Assembly: GCF_003024685.1 (NCBI RefSeq)
Contig: NZ_PYLQ01000023.1
Location: 325-43,671, forward strand
Reading direction: 5' to 3'
DNA length: 43,347 nucleotides
From: Faecalibacillus intestinalis
GTDB taxonomy: Bacteria > Bacillota_I > Bacilli_A > Erysipelotrichales > Coprobacillaceae
Made by a program: the position numbers and the translations under genes. The first letter of the stretch is position 1; every line of letters starts with the position of its first letter. Positions 24,188-32,608 of the stretch are shown piece by piece. The notes beneath the pieces are model-generated. The model made no database searches. It saw nothing but the letters and a program-made list of their open reading frames with translations, and was not told where the DNA came from.

Positions 24188-26085
24188 CGAAATTAAACTT
24201 GGTTAGCCTTGATTTTGATAAAGACAATTGTAATGATGTGTTACTTGAGCTTTATCAAAGAGATGATTTTCATCCCGAGCTAGCAAGCAAGTTTACGGAT
24301 AGTGTTGCTGGTCTTTCAGCTTACAACAATGACAATCTTTATGAAGAATTGTTATCAAGAATTGAAGAAATGAAAACAAAATATCATTTTGAAGTTCCTG
24401 AAGTTGAAACAGATTCGCAACTTAATGTATTTAGAGCTAAAGAATTTTTAGATGATCTATTTTTAGATATTGACCGTATTGATGCTGTTAAAAAAGAATT
24501 GACAAAGATGATTGAAGAAAATGATGAAGCCATCATTACTTTGAATCATGTTGAAGGTTCTAATATTGACTTTGATCAATTATTTGGAACACAATATTTA
24601 AAAATAAGATTCGGTAAACTTCCTCTCAATAATGAAGGAAAGTTAGAGTATTATGAAACATTACCATTTGTTTATAAAGCATTTCAAAGAGATGATAAAT
24701 ATGTATGGTGTATGTATATGACGACACCTACAGATGCTCCTGAAGTGGATAATGTTTTTACATCACTTTATTTTGAAAAAATCCATATTCCTGAATTCGT
24801 TCATGGTTCATGTGAATTAGCTGAAAAAGAAATTCAAAATGAATCTGATTCAGCTAAACAATATAGCCAAGATTTACAAAATAGAATTGATAAAACAATT
24901 TCAGAAAATATGGAAGAATTAACACGTATTTATAGTGTTGCTAAAAAATTAAATTCAGTTTATGCAATGCAAAAATATATTGTTAAATTAGGTGATAAAT
25001 TAAATGTTCATGGATTTGTCCCTAAGAATGATTTAGATAATTTCAAAAACACTTTTGAAAGTATCGATGGTGTTAAACTTGAAGTTTTACCTGCTACATC
25101 AGATGTACGTTTAGACCCACCAACAAGACTTAAAAATTCATGGTTTGCAAGACCATTTAGAATGTTCGTCGAAATGTATGGTGTACCTCGTTACAATGAT
25201 GTAGATCCAACATTATTAGTTGCTATTTCATATACTTTATTATTTGGTATTATGTTTGGTGACTTAGGACAAGGTATTATTCTTTCTTTAGTAGGCCTTG
25301 TTGCTGAAAAGAAATTTAATTTAAAATTAGGTGGCGTGGGAGTTCGTTTAGGTATTTCCAGTGCAATCTTCGGTGTATTCTTTGGTTCATTCTTTGGAAA
25401 TGAAGAAATCTTATCTGAATATTTCAAAGGTTTCTCATTCTTTAATGCAATGTCACCAGAAAATACAATGACATTACTAATGGCTGCCATTGGGCTTGGT
25501 ATTGTCTTAATTCTTGTTTCAATGACATTCAATATTATTTTGAACTTTAAAAAGAAAAATATGGGTGAAGCGATTTTAAGTCAAAATGGTTTATGTGGTG
25601 TTACATTCTATGTAGCTGTTATTAGTGCAGCACTTGGAATGCTTACAGGACAACATTTTGTAAATATTTTCTATATTTTAATTTTAATTGTATTACCACT
25701 TATCTTAATGTTCTTAAAAGAACCATTAATTAGAAAATTAGAAGAACATGGTGAAATGTTCCCAAATGGTTTTGGAGCATTCTTTGTTGAAGGATTCTTC
25801 GAATTATTTGAAGTAGTCTTATCATTTATTACAAACACAATGTCATTCTTGCGTGTCGGGGGATTCGTTTTATCACATGCTGGTATGATGCTTGTTGTTT
25901 ATACTCTTGCTGAAATGGTAGGAGGATTTGGTGAAATCATCGTCTTGATTTTAGGAAACGTTTTCGTAATGTGTCTTGAAGGATTGATCGTTGGTATTCA
26001 AGTATTACGTCTTGAATTCTATGAAATGTTTTCACGTTATTATGAAGGAAATGGAATTCCATTTAAAACTATTAAGGAAGATTAA
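24178..26085 (+). CDS. ntpI: V-type ATPase subunit I, full-length (a-subunit equivalent)
   Basis: 635 residues, the expected length. The cytosolic arm (about 1-340) binds the peripheral stalks; the C-terminal membrane domain has about seven to eight segments beginning at DPTLLVAI, with FGDLGQG and FFGSFFG. The essential arginine facing the c-ring carboxylate is probably Arg559 (MSFLRVGGFVLSHAG). Translation is coupled to the short paralog by a 10-bp overlap with GGGGGACTG as ribosome binding site. This copy carries everything needed for ion translocation. Confidence 0.95.
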   Translation: MAIAKLNLVSLDFDKDNCNDVLLELYQRDDFHPELASKFTDSVAGLSAYNNDNLYEELLSRIEEMKTKYHFEVPEVETDSQLNVFRAKEFLDDLFLDIDRIDAVKKELTKMIEENDEAIITLNHVEGSNIDFDQLFGTQYLKIRFGKLPLNNEGKLEYYETLPFVYKAFQRDDKYVWCMYMTTPTDAPEVDNVFTSLYFEKIHIPEFVHGSCELAEKEIQNESDSAKQYSQDLQNRIDKTISENMEELTRIYSVAKKLNSVYAMQKYIVKLGDKLNVHGFVPKNDLDNFKNTFESIDGVKLEVLPATSDVRLDPPTRLKNSWFARPFRMFVEMYGVPRYNDVDPTLLVAISYTLLFGIMFGDLGQGIILSLVGLVAEKKFNLKLGGVGVRLGISSAIFGVFFGSFFGNEEILSEYFKGFSFFNAMSPENTMTLLMAAIGLGIVLILVSMTFNIILNFKKKNMGEAILSQNGLCGVTFYVAVISAALGMLTGQHFVNIFYILILIVLPLILMFLKEPLIRKLEEHGEMFPNGFGAFFVEGFFELFEVVLSFITNTMSFLRVGGFVLSHAGMMLVVYTLAEMVGGFGEIIVLILGNVFVMCLEGLIVGIQVLRLEFYEMFSRYYEGNGIPFKTIKED

Positions 26086-26105
26086 ATTCAAGGAGGAAAT
26101 TTATT

Positions 26106-26540
26106 ATGACAGTATTAGAAATTTTATTACCATTAGTTGCAGTAGTTTTATTAACATTACCATTAATTAAAGTATTTACAGGAAAAGTATCAGCTCAAAG
26201 CGCTAAAAGAAGATTAGGTGTTCATATCAGTGGTTTCGCTGGTGCAGTCGTTTTATGTTTATTAGTTGCTATGTCAAATTCAAGTGTATTTGCAGCAGGT
26301 GAAGTTGCTACAATCACTGGAACAATTGCTCAAGGTTTAGGATTCTTAGCAGCATCTTTATCAACTGGATTCTCTGCTTTAGGTGCAGGTATTGCCGTTG
26401 CAGCAGCAGCTCCAGCAGCTATCGGAGCTTTCTCTGAAAATGAAAAGAACTTTGGTAAATCATTAATCTTCGTTGCCTTAGGTGAAGGGGTTGCAATCTA
26501 TGGTTTATTAATCTCTATCTTAATTATCAACAAAATCTAA
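26106..26540 (+). CDS. ntpK: V-type ATPase subunit K (proteolipid, c-ring)
   Basis: 144 residues with four predicted membrane segments (about 3-25, 40-60, 75-104, 119-141). The ion-binding carboxylate is Glu127 (ALGEGVAIYG) in the last helix. Aligned by eye to E. hirae NtpK, Glu127 matches Glu139, but the Na+ ligands Gln110 and the LPGTQ loop have no counterpart (valine and unrelated sequence), so proton use is more likely than sodium. The first hairpin is divergent and has no acidic residue, giving one site per protomer. Gene preceded by AAGGAGG. The coding sequence uses codons typical of highly expressed genes. Confidence 0.93.
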   Translation: MTVLEILLPLVAVVLLTLPLIKVFTGKVSAQSAKRRLGVHISGFAGAVVLCLLVAMSNSSVFAAGEVATITGTIAQGLGFLAASLSTGFSALGAGIAVAAAAPAAIGAFSENEKNFGKSLIFVALGEGVAIYGLLISILIINKI

Positions 26541-26558
26541 TTTAGAGAGTGATTTCGT

Positions 26559-26867
26559 ATGAAATTTTATTTAATTAGTGACAATGTCGATACTGAAATG
26601 GGTTTAAGACTTGTTGGTATTGAAGGAGAAGTTGTTCATAAAAGAAGAGATTTTCTTGAAGTTTTGGAAACAAAAATGAAAGATAGATCAATAGGTGTGA
26701 TTTTAATTACAACGAAATTAATTGAATTAGCTCCTGATGTTATTTCTGAAATAAAATTAAAACAACAAAAACCATTGCTTGTAGAAATTCCTGATAGACA
26801 TGGAAATTCTAAAATTGGTGAAACAATTGATAGATATGTTTCAGAGGCAATTGGAGTTAAGTTATAG
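26559..26867 (+). CDS. V-type ATPase subunit F (NtpG)
   Basis: 102 residues with a Rossmann-like CheY-type fold: MKFYLISDNVDTEMGLRLVG at the start, IGVILITTKLIELAPD in the centre and LLVEIPDRHG toward the end are signatures of the rotary axle subunit F (called NtpG in E. hirae). It associates with subunit D inside the A3B3 head. Position between K and E fits the operon. Confidence 0.92.
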   Translation: MKFYLISDNVDTEMGLRLVGIEGEVVHKRRDFLEVLETKMKDRSIGVILITTKLIELAPDVISEIKLKQQKPLLVEIPDRHGNSKIGETIDRYVSEAIGVKL

Positions 26868-26878
26868 GAGAAAGTGCT

Positions 26879-27475
26879 ATGCAAAAAAAAGATCAAGTCT
26901 TTCTTTATATCAAAGATGAAATTGAAAAAATTTCATCAGCTGAAGAAAAAGAAATTTTAGATGAAGCAAAAGCAATTGAACAAGAAGCTTATAACCAATT
27001 AAGAGGTGAAGCTGAAATTGATGCTAAGCATCAATTAGATAAAGAATTAGCAGAAATTTCTTCTAAAGCAAGTATTGAAGCTTCAGCTCAATTAGAAGAA
27101 AGACTAAAAAAATTAGTTGAAAAAAGAGAAGAATATGTTAATACAATTTTTACAGAAGTAAAAAATAAACTTGTTGAATTTGTAAATAGTTCTAATTATC
27201 TTGAATATCTTACAAGTCATGTAAAAGCAGTAAGTGATGAATATCAAATGACTGATTGTGTTTTATGTGTAAGAAAAGAAGATTTAAAATATGCTGATGA
27301 TTTAAAGAAAGCATATGCTTTACCAATTGAAGTTGAAGAAGGTCAACAAATTCAATTAGGTGGATTCATTATTGAAAATGAAACAACAAATGTTGTCGTA
27401 GATGAATCATTAGACTCAAATTTAGAAGCTCAAAAAGATTGGTTCTATAAGACTTCTGGATTGATGATTAAATAG
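26879..27475 (+). CDS. ntpE: V-type ATPase subunit E
   Basis: 198 residues: an N-terminal coiled coil (about 1-85, Glu/Lys/Ala heptads) and a C-terminal alpha/beta domain ending in LGGFIIENETTNVVVDESLD, a recognised E-subunit motif. It forms the peripheral stalk with the G-type subunit and binds the top of the head. Ribosome binding site TAGGAGAAAG overlaps the previous stop; 11 bp to ntpA. Confidence 0.92.
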   Translation: MQKKDQVFLYIKDEIEKISSAEEKEILDEAKAIEQEAYNQLRGEAEIDAKHQLDKELAEISSKASIEASAQLEERLKKLVEKREEYVNTIFTEVKNKLVEFVNSSNYLEYLTSHVKAVSDEYQMTDCVLCVRKEDLKYADDLKKAYALPIEVEEGQQIQLGGFIIENETTNVVVDESLDSNLEAQKDWFYKTSGLMIK

Positions 27476-27486
27476 GGGGATTAAAG

Positions 27487-29238
27487 ATGAGTGAAAATGT
27501 AATTTATTCTATTAATGGTCCCGTTGTTAAAGTAAAAAATGCCAAAGACTTTTCAATGTTAGAAATGGTTTATGTTGGTCATGCTAAATTAATGGGTGAA
27601 GTTATCTCAATTTCTAAAGATTTAACAACTATCCAAGTATATGAAACAACAACTGGTTTAAAACCAGGAGAACCTGTTATTTCTACAGGATCACCAATTT
27701 GTGTTACATTAGGTCCTGGTATTTTAAGAAATATCTTTGATGGGATTGAACGTCCATTAAAAGCTATCGCTGAACAATCAGGTGCTTTTATTGAAGCCGG
27801 AAGCGATGTTGATTCACTTGATGTTGAAAAATTATGGGACGTTACAATGAAAGTAAAAGTAGGAGATGTTTTAAAAGGTGGAGACATCTATGCAACATGT
27901 CCTGAAACAGATTTAATTGAACACAGATGTATGCTTTCACCACTTTTAAGTGGTAAAGTTGTTGAAGTAAAAGAAAATGGTCAATATAAAATCAATGATG
28001 TCGTAATGAAAATTGAAGATGAACATGGTCAAATTCATGAATGTACATTATGTCAAAAATGGCCAATCAAACAAGCACGTCCAACTCTAGAACGTTTACC
28101 AATTTCTATTCCTTTAGTAACAGGACAACGTGTTATCGATACATTATTCCCAATCGCTAAAGGTGGAACTGCTGCTATTCCAGGTGGATTCGGTACTGGT
28201 AAAACAATGACACAACACCAAATTGCTAAATGGTGTGATGCCGACATTATCATTTATGTTGGTTGTGGAGAACGTGGAAACGAAATGACCCAAGTTCTTG
28301 AAGAATTTAGTGAGTTAATTGACCCTAAGAGTGGTAAACCATTAACTGATAGAACTGTCTTAATTGCTAATACTTCAAACATGCCAGTTGCCGCACGTGA
28401 AGCAAGTATTTATACAGGAATTACTTTAGCTGAATATTACCGTGATATGGGATATCACTGTGCAATCATGGCCGATTCAACTTCACGTTGGGCAGAAGCG
28501 TTACGTGAAATTTCTGGTCGTCTAGAAGAAATGCCAGCTGAAGAAGGATTCCCAGCTTACTTACCATCACGTTTATCACAATTCTATGAACGTGCTGGAT
28601 ACATGAAAACTTTAAATGGACAAGAAGGTTCTGTTTCAATCATCGGTGCCGTATCACCACAAGGAGCAGACTTCTCAGAACCAGTTACACAAAATACAAA
28701 ACGTTTCGTAAGATGTTTCTGGGCTTTAGATAAAGCCTTGGCTTATGCTCGTCATTATTTCGCAATTAACTGGACACAATCTTATAGTGATTATGTTTAT
28801 GATCTTGAAAAATGGTATGACCAAAATGTTGGTTCTGATTTCGTCAGTGATCGTCAACAACTTTCATTCATTCTTGCTGAAGAATCAAGATTAAATGAAA
28901 TTGTTAACTTAATGGGACCTGATGTATTACCTGAAGATCAAAAATTAGTTATGGAAATCGCAAAAGTGGTTCGTGTTGGTTACTTACAACAAAATGCCTT
29001 CCATAAGGATGATACATACGTACCACTTGCTAAACAATTAAAGATGATGGATGTTATCTTATATTTAAATAAAAAATGTCAAGAAGCTGTTGCTCAAGGT
29101 AAAGTTGTTCGAGCAATTAGTGAAACTGGTATTTTTGAACAATTAATTAAAATGAAATATGATATTCCAAATGATCATATTGAAAAATTAGATACTTATT
29201 ATCAAGATATTGATAATGCATTAAAATCTGTAGCGTAG
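27487..29238 (+). CDS. ntpA: V-type ATPase catalytic subunit A
   Basis: 583 residues, the ATP-hydrolysing or -synthesising subunit. Walker A is GGFGTGKT (233-240), and the catalytic Glu lies in the GCGERGNEMTQVL block. The bulge domain insertion unique to V-type A subunits (about 110-200) is present, as is ADSTSRWAEALRE. Everything needed for catalysis looks intact. Codon use becomes noticeably biased (GGT, CGT, AAC), as expected for an abundant protein. Confidence 0.98.
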   Translation: MSENVIYSINGPVVKVKNAKDFSMLEMVYVGHAKLMGEVISISKDLTTIQVYETTTGLKPGEPVISTGSPICVTLGPGILRNIFDGIERPLKAIAEQSGAFIEAGSDVDSLDVEKLWDVTMKVKVGDVLKGGDIYATCPETDLIEHRCMLSPLLSGKVVEVKENGQYKINDVVMKIEDEHGQIHECTLCQKWPIKQARPTLERLPISIPLVTGQRVIDTLFPIAKGGTAAIPGGFGTGKTMTQHQIAKWCDADIIIYVGCGERGNEMTQVLEEFSELIDPKSGKPLTDRTVLIANTSNMPVAAREASIYTGITLAEYYRDMGYHCAIMADSTSRWAEALREISGRLEEMPAEEGFPAYLPSRLSQFYERAGYMKTLNGQEGSVSIIGAVSPQGADFSEPVTQNTKRFVRCFWALDKALAYARHYFAINWTQSYSDYVYDLEKWYDQNVGSDFVSDRQQLSFILAEESRLNEIVNLMGPDVLPEDQKLVMEIAKVVRVGYLQQNAFHKDDTYVPLAKQLKMMDVILYLNKKCQEAVAQGKVVRAISETGIFEQLIKMKYDIPNDHIEKLDTYYQDIDNALKSVA

Positions 29239-29250
29239 GAGGAAATAAAA

Positions 29251-30693
29251 ATGGCACTACAATATGTAGGATTAAATGAAATCAATGGATCATTAGTCGT
29301 TTTAGATCACGTAAAAGGTGCCTCTTACGACGAAATGGTTGAAATTCAATTAAAAAATGGGACAACACGTTCTGGACGTGTTGTACAAATTGAAGGTGAA
29401 AAAATCGTTGTCCAAGTATTTGAAGGAACAAATGATTTATCACTAGAAAATACAAAGACTAAATTATTAGGTAGACCAATGGAATTACCTGTTTCTAAAG
29501 AAATTTTAGGACGTGTCTTCAATGGTGCTGGTAGACCAATTGATGGTTTAGGTGAAATTTATGCAGAAGAAATGATGGATATCAATGGTTTACCATTAAA
29601 TCCAGTAAGCCGTGTTTATCCACGTAACTACATCAATACAGGTATTTCATCAATTGACTGTCTTGCTACATTAATTCGTGGACAAAAATTACCAATCTTC
29701 TCTGGTTCAGGTTTACCACATGACCGTTTAGCTGTACAAATCGTTAAACAAGCAAAAGTTGCTGATGAATCAGGAAAAGGTTTCGCCATTGTCTTTGCGG
29801 CAATGGGTGTTACAAATGACGTTGCAAACTACTTTAAACGTAGCTTTAAAGAAGCAGGAGTTATGGAAAGAGTTGTTATGTTCTTAAACTTATCAAATGA
29901 TCCAATCATTGAACGTACATTAACTCCACGTTGTGCATTAACTGCTGCTGAATATTTAGCTTATAAACAAAATATGCACGTATTAGTTATCTATACAGAT
30001 ATTACTTCCTATTGTGAAGCGTTACGTGAATTCTCTTCAAGTAAAGGAGAAATTCCTGGACGTAAAGGTTATCCAGGTTACTTATATTCTGACTTAGCTT
30101 CTTTATATGAAAGAGCTGGTATTATTAAAGGGGCAGAAGGTTCTGTAACACAAATCCCTATTTTAACAATGCCTAACAATGATATTACTCATCCAGTTCC
30201 TGACTTAACTGGATATATCACTGAGGGACAAATTACTCTATCACCTGAATTAAATTCAGCCGGTATTTATCCACCAGTTGATGTTTTACCATCACTTTCA
30301 CGTTTAATGAAAGATGGTATCGGTGAAGGATATACACGTGGCGATCACCAAGACATTGCCAACCAATTATTTGCATGTTACGCTCACGTACAAGATGTTA
30401 AATCATTAACATCAGTAATTGGTGAAGATGAATTATCTCCATTAGATAAACAATATTTATCATTTGGTAAACTATTTGAACAACATTTCTTAAATCAAGG
30501 TTTCGATGTCAATAGATCAATTGAAGAAACATTAGATTTAGGATGGGATTTAGTTTCTGTTTTACCAAGAGAAGCACTTGATCGTCTAGATAACAAATTA
30601 TTAGATGAACATTATGATCATGATCGTGCTGTAAAACGTTTCCATATTAAAGAAAAATCAATCATCAAAGAATTACAAGAAGCAGGTGATTAA
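29251..30693 (+). CDS. ntpB: V-type ATPase non-catalytic subunit B
   Basis: 480 residues, alternating with A in the hexameric head. The P-loop is replaced by SGSGLPHD, as is normal for non-catalytic B subunits; the arginine contributed to the A-site is expected in the [14 protein letters not shown] block. Ribosome binding site TAGGAGG; 2-bp gap to ntpD, consistent with translational coupling. Confidence 0.98.
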   Translation: MALQYVGLNEINGSLVVLDHVKGASYDEMVEIQLKNGTTRSGRVVQIEGEKIVVQVFEGTNDLSLENTKTKLLGRPMELPVSKEILGRVFNGAGRPIDGLGEIYAEEMMDINGLPLNPVSRVYPRNYINTGISSIDCLATLIRGQKLPIFSGSGLPHDRLAVQIVKQAKVADESGKGFAIVFAAMGVTNDVANYFKRSFKEAGVMERVVMFLNLSNDPIIERTLTPRCALTAAEYLAYKQNMHVLVIYTDITSYCEALREFSSSKGEIPGRKGYPGYLYSDLASLYERAGIIKGAEGSVTQIPILTMPNNDITHPVPDLTGYITEGQITLSPELNSAGIYPPVDVLPSLSRLMKDGIGEGYTRGDHQDIANQLFACYAHVQDVKSLTSVIGEDELSPLDKQYLSFGKLFEQHFLNQGFDVNRSIEETLDLGWDLVSVLPREALDRLDNKLLDEHYDHDRAVKRFHIKEKSIIKELQEAGD

Positions 30694-30695
30694 TT

Positions 30696-31304
30696 ATGGC
30701 TTTAAAAGTTGTTCCAACAAAAGGAAATTTAATTTCTACAAAGAAACAATTACAATTAGCTGTTCTTGGATATGATCTATTAGATAAGAAAAGAAACGTT
30801 CTTATTAAAGAAATGATGTCATTATTAGATGATGTTAAAATGGTCAGAGATGAAATTACGGAAGCTTATCAAAATGCTTACGATGCTTTACAAGAAGCAA
30901 ATATTTCTTTAGGGTTGATTAGTGACTTAGTTACAGCAACACCTATTGATTATGGAATCAGTATTGCTTATCGAAGTGTTATGGGTGTAGAAATTCCTAA
31001 AATTACTTATCATAAACAACCAATGGTATGTAGTTATAACATGGATCGATCTAATTCAAAAGTAGACTATGCTTATGAATGTTTCTATCGTGTTAAAGAA
31101 TTGACTGTTGTTTTAGCAGAAGTTGAAAACTCAGTCTATCGTCTAGCAAATACCATTAGAAAAACACAAAAACGTGCGAATGCCTTAAAAAATATTTCAA
31201 TTCCACGTTTTGAAGAAACAATTAAATTTATTAGTGAATCTCTTGAAGAAAAAGAACGTGAAGAATTTTCAAGACAAAAAGTTATAAAAAATCAAAAGCA
31301 TTAA
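30696..31304 (+). CDS. ntpD: V-type ATPase subunit D (central axle)
   Basis: 202 residues forming a long antiparallel coiled coil that rotates in the head. The N-terminal VVPTKGNLISTKKQL motif and the C-terminal RLANTIRKTQKRANALKNI block are diagnostic. It is the last gene of the operon, followed at once by a strong terminator; no ntpH or ntpJ equivalents are present. Confidence 0.96.
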   Translation: MALKVVPTKGNLISTKKQLQLAVLGYDLLDKKRNVLIKEMMSLLDDVKMVRDEITEAYQNAYDALQEANISLGLISDLVTATPIDYGISIAYRSVMGVEIPKITYHKQPMVCSYNMDRSNSKVDYAYECFYRVKELTVVLAEVENSVYRLANTIRKTQKRANALKNISIPRFEETIKFISESLEEKEREEFSRQKVIKNQKH

Positions 31305-31324
31305 TTAATTTTAATGCTTTTTTT
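31294..31324 (+). terminator. Terminator of the V-ATPase operon
   Basis: 11-bp stem AAAAGCATTAA/TTAATGCTTTT with a short loop and a seven-T tract, beginning within the ntpD 3' end. Confidence 0.9.
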
Positions 31325-31411
31325 GCAAATTATAAAAAAATTAACACTCTGATAAAAAAATATGATATTATTATGCTGTTGAATTATTAAATAATCAAAG
31401 AAGGTGTAAAT

Positions 31412-32179
31412 ATGAGTATTGAAATTAAAGGAGTCATCATTGGAGAGGGAAAACCTAAAGTATGTGTTCCTATCGTAGAAAGCCATGATGAAGCGATTCT
31501 AAATAAATTAAAAGAATTTAATGAATTAGAAGTGGATATGATCGAATTAAGAATAGATTTTTATGAAAATATTCATCAAGAAGATGCATTAAGAAATTTA
31601 TTTTTAAACATTGCTGCCTTACAAATACAAAAACCAGTTATTCTAACAATTCGTACAGCTGCAGAAGGTGGAGAAGTTGAAATTGATCCAAAAGATTATT
31701 TCAATGTTTATAAATTAGCAGTTGAAGCAAATGCATTTGATATTTACGATGTTGAATTAGCGTTAGGAACAAATATGGCAATTGAATTAAGAACACTTAT
31801 TCATGATGCTGGTAAATATATGTTGATGTCAAGTCATAACTTTGATAGAACACCAGAAGTTGATTCATTGATGCAAAAATTTAGATCAATGGATTCTTTA
31901 GAAGCAGATATTATGAAGGTAGCAGTTATGCCAGAAGATTATCAAGATTTATTAAATCTACTTTTATTCACAGTTCAAGCTAAACATGAATATGCTCAAA
32001 AACCAATTGTGACAATGTCAATGTCATCTATTGGACTTACTTCACGTTTGGTAGGGGAACAATTCGGTAGTGCAATTACTTTTGCTACTGTAGGAAAAGC
32101 AAGTGCTCCAGGACAAATTGATTATCAAGAATTGAATCAAATGTTAGATATTATTCATAAAAATATTCAAGAAGCCTAA
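31412..32179 (+). CDS. aroD: 3-dehydroquinate dehydratase, type I
   Basis: Third step of the shikimate pathway, through a Schiff-base mechanism. 255 residues, the normal length. Catalytic residues are His142 (SSHNFDRTP) and Lys169 (DIMKVAVM); Arg212 and Gln235 (APGQI) bind substrate. No other shikimate genes are adjacent, so it lies apart from the rest of the pathway. AAGAAGGTG precedes the ATG. Ends at an excellent terminator. Confidence 0.96.
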   Translation: MSIEIKGVIIGEGKPKVCVPIVESHDEAILNKLKEFNELEVDMIELRIDFYENIHQEDALRNLFLNIAALQIQKPVILTIRTAAEGGEVEIDPKDYFNVYKLAVEANAFDIYDVELALGTNMAIELRTLIHDAGKYMLMSSHNFDRTPEVDSLMQKFRSMDSLEADIMKVAVMPEDYQDLLNLLLFTVQAKHEYAQKPIVTMSMSSIGLTSRLVGEQFGSAITFATVGKASAPGQIDYQELNQMLDIIHKNIQEA

Positions 32180-32194
32180 GCTTCTTGATTTTTT
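32167..32194 (+). terminator. Terminator of aroD
   Basis: 9-bp stem TCAAGAAGC/GCTTCTTGA with a CTAA loop and six T, overlapping the stop codon. Confidence 0.92.
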
Positions 32195-32219
32195 ATACAT
32201 ATAATAAAGTGGTGAGATT

Positions 32220-32594
32220 ATGAAAATTGATGTAAAAACTTTAGAAAAACTTGTTTGGATCATTTATAAACGATTCTTTATAGAAAAAGGAAAGCTAAAA
32301 GATATCCAAATAAAAATAGATCAGTATATTCAAATAAGAATGGTTTTAGTCTATAAAGGAATTGAAACTAAAATACACATAGATGCAAGACCTTATGTTA
32401 ATGAAGATATTATTATTGATAGTCAAGGAAGCATACGTTATGGTTTTTTAAAGCTTAACTATGCTAAAATGTTACAAGAATGGGTTAAAGACATTCCTCA
32501 AGTATCTGTGAATAATACACAAATAAGAGTAAAAAACGAATATCTACAAGACATTCGTTTAAATAGTCAAGAAATAGAATTAGAGCTTTATTAA
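32220..32594 (+). CDS. Hypothetical protein (124 aa)
   Basis: I do not recognise a family. It has a basic, mixed alpha/beta composition with no Cys, signal or membrane segment. GTGGTGAG is a plausible ribosome binding site. Its coding region overlaps convergent asnB by 4 bp, and its last residues (EIELELY) are encoded within a 35-bp perfect inverted repeat that also encodes the C-terminus of AsnB. It is bounded by the aroD terminator upstream and so is transcribed alone. Confidence 0.7.
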   Translation: MKIDVKTLEKLVWIIYKRFFIEKGKLKDIQIKIDQYIQIRMVLVYKGIETKIHIDARPYVNEDIIIDSQGSIRYGFLKLNYAKMLQEWVKDIPQVSVNNTQIRVKNEYLQDIRLNSQEIELELY

Positions 32595-32608
32595 AGCTCT
32601 AATTCTAT
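32574..32608. repeat. 35-bp perfect inverted repeat spanning both convergent gene ends
   Basis: Arms of 17 bp (32574-32590 and 32592-32608) around one central base. It contains the stop codons of both convergent genes and probably acts as a shared transcription barrier, although no T tract follows on either strand. Confidence 0.75.
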
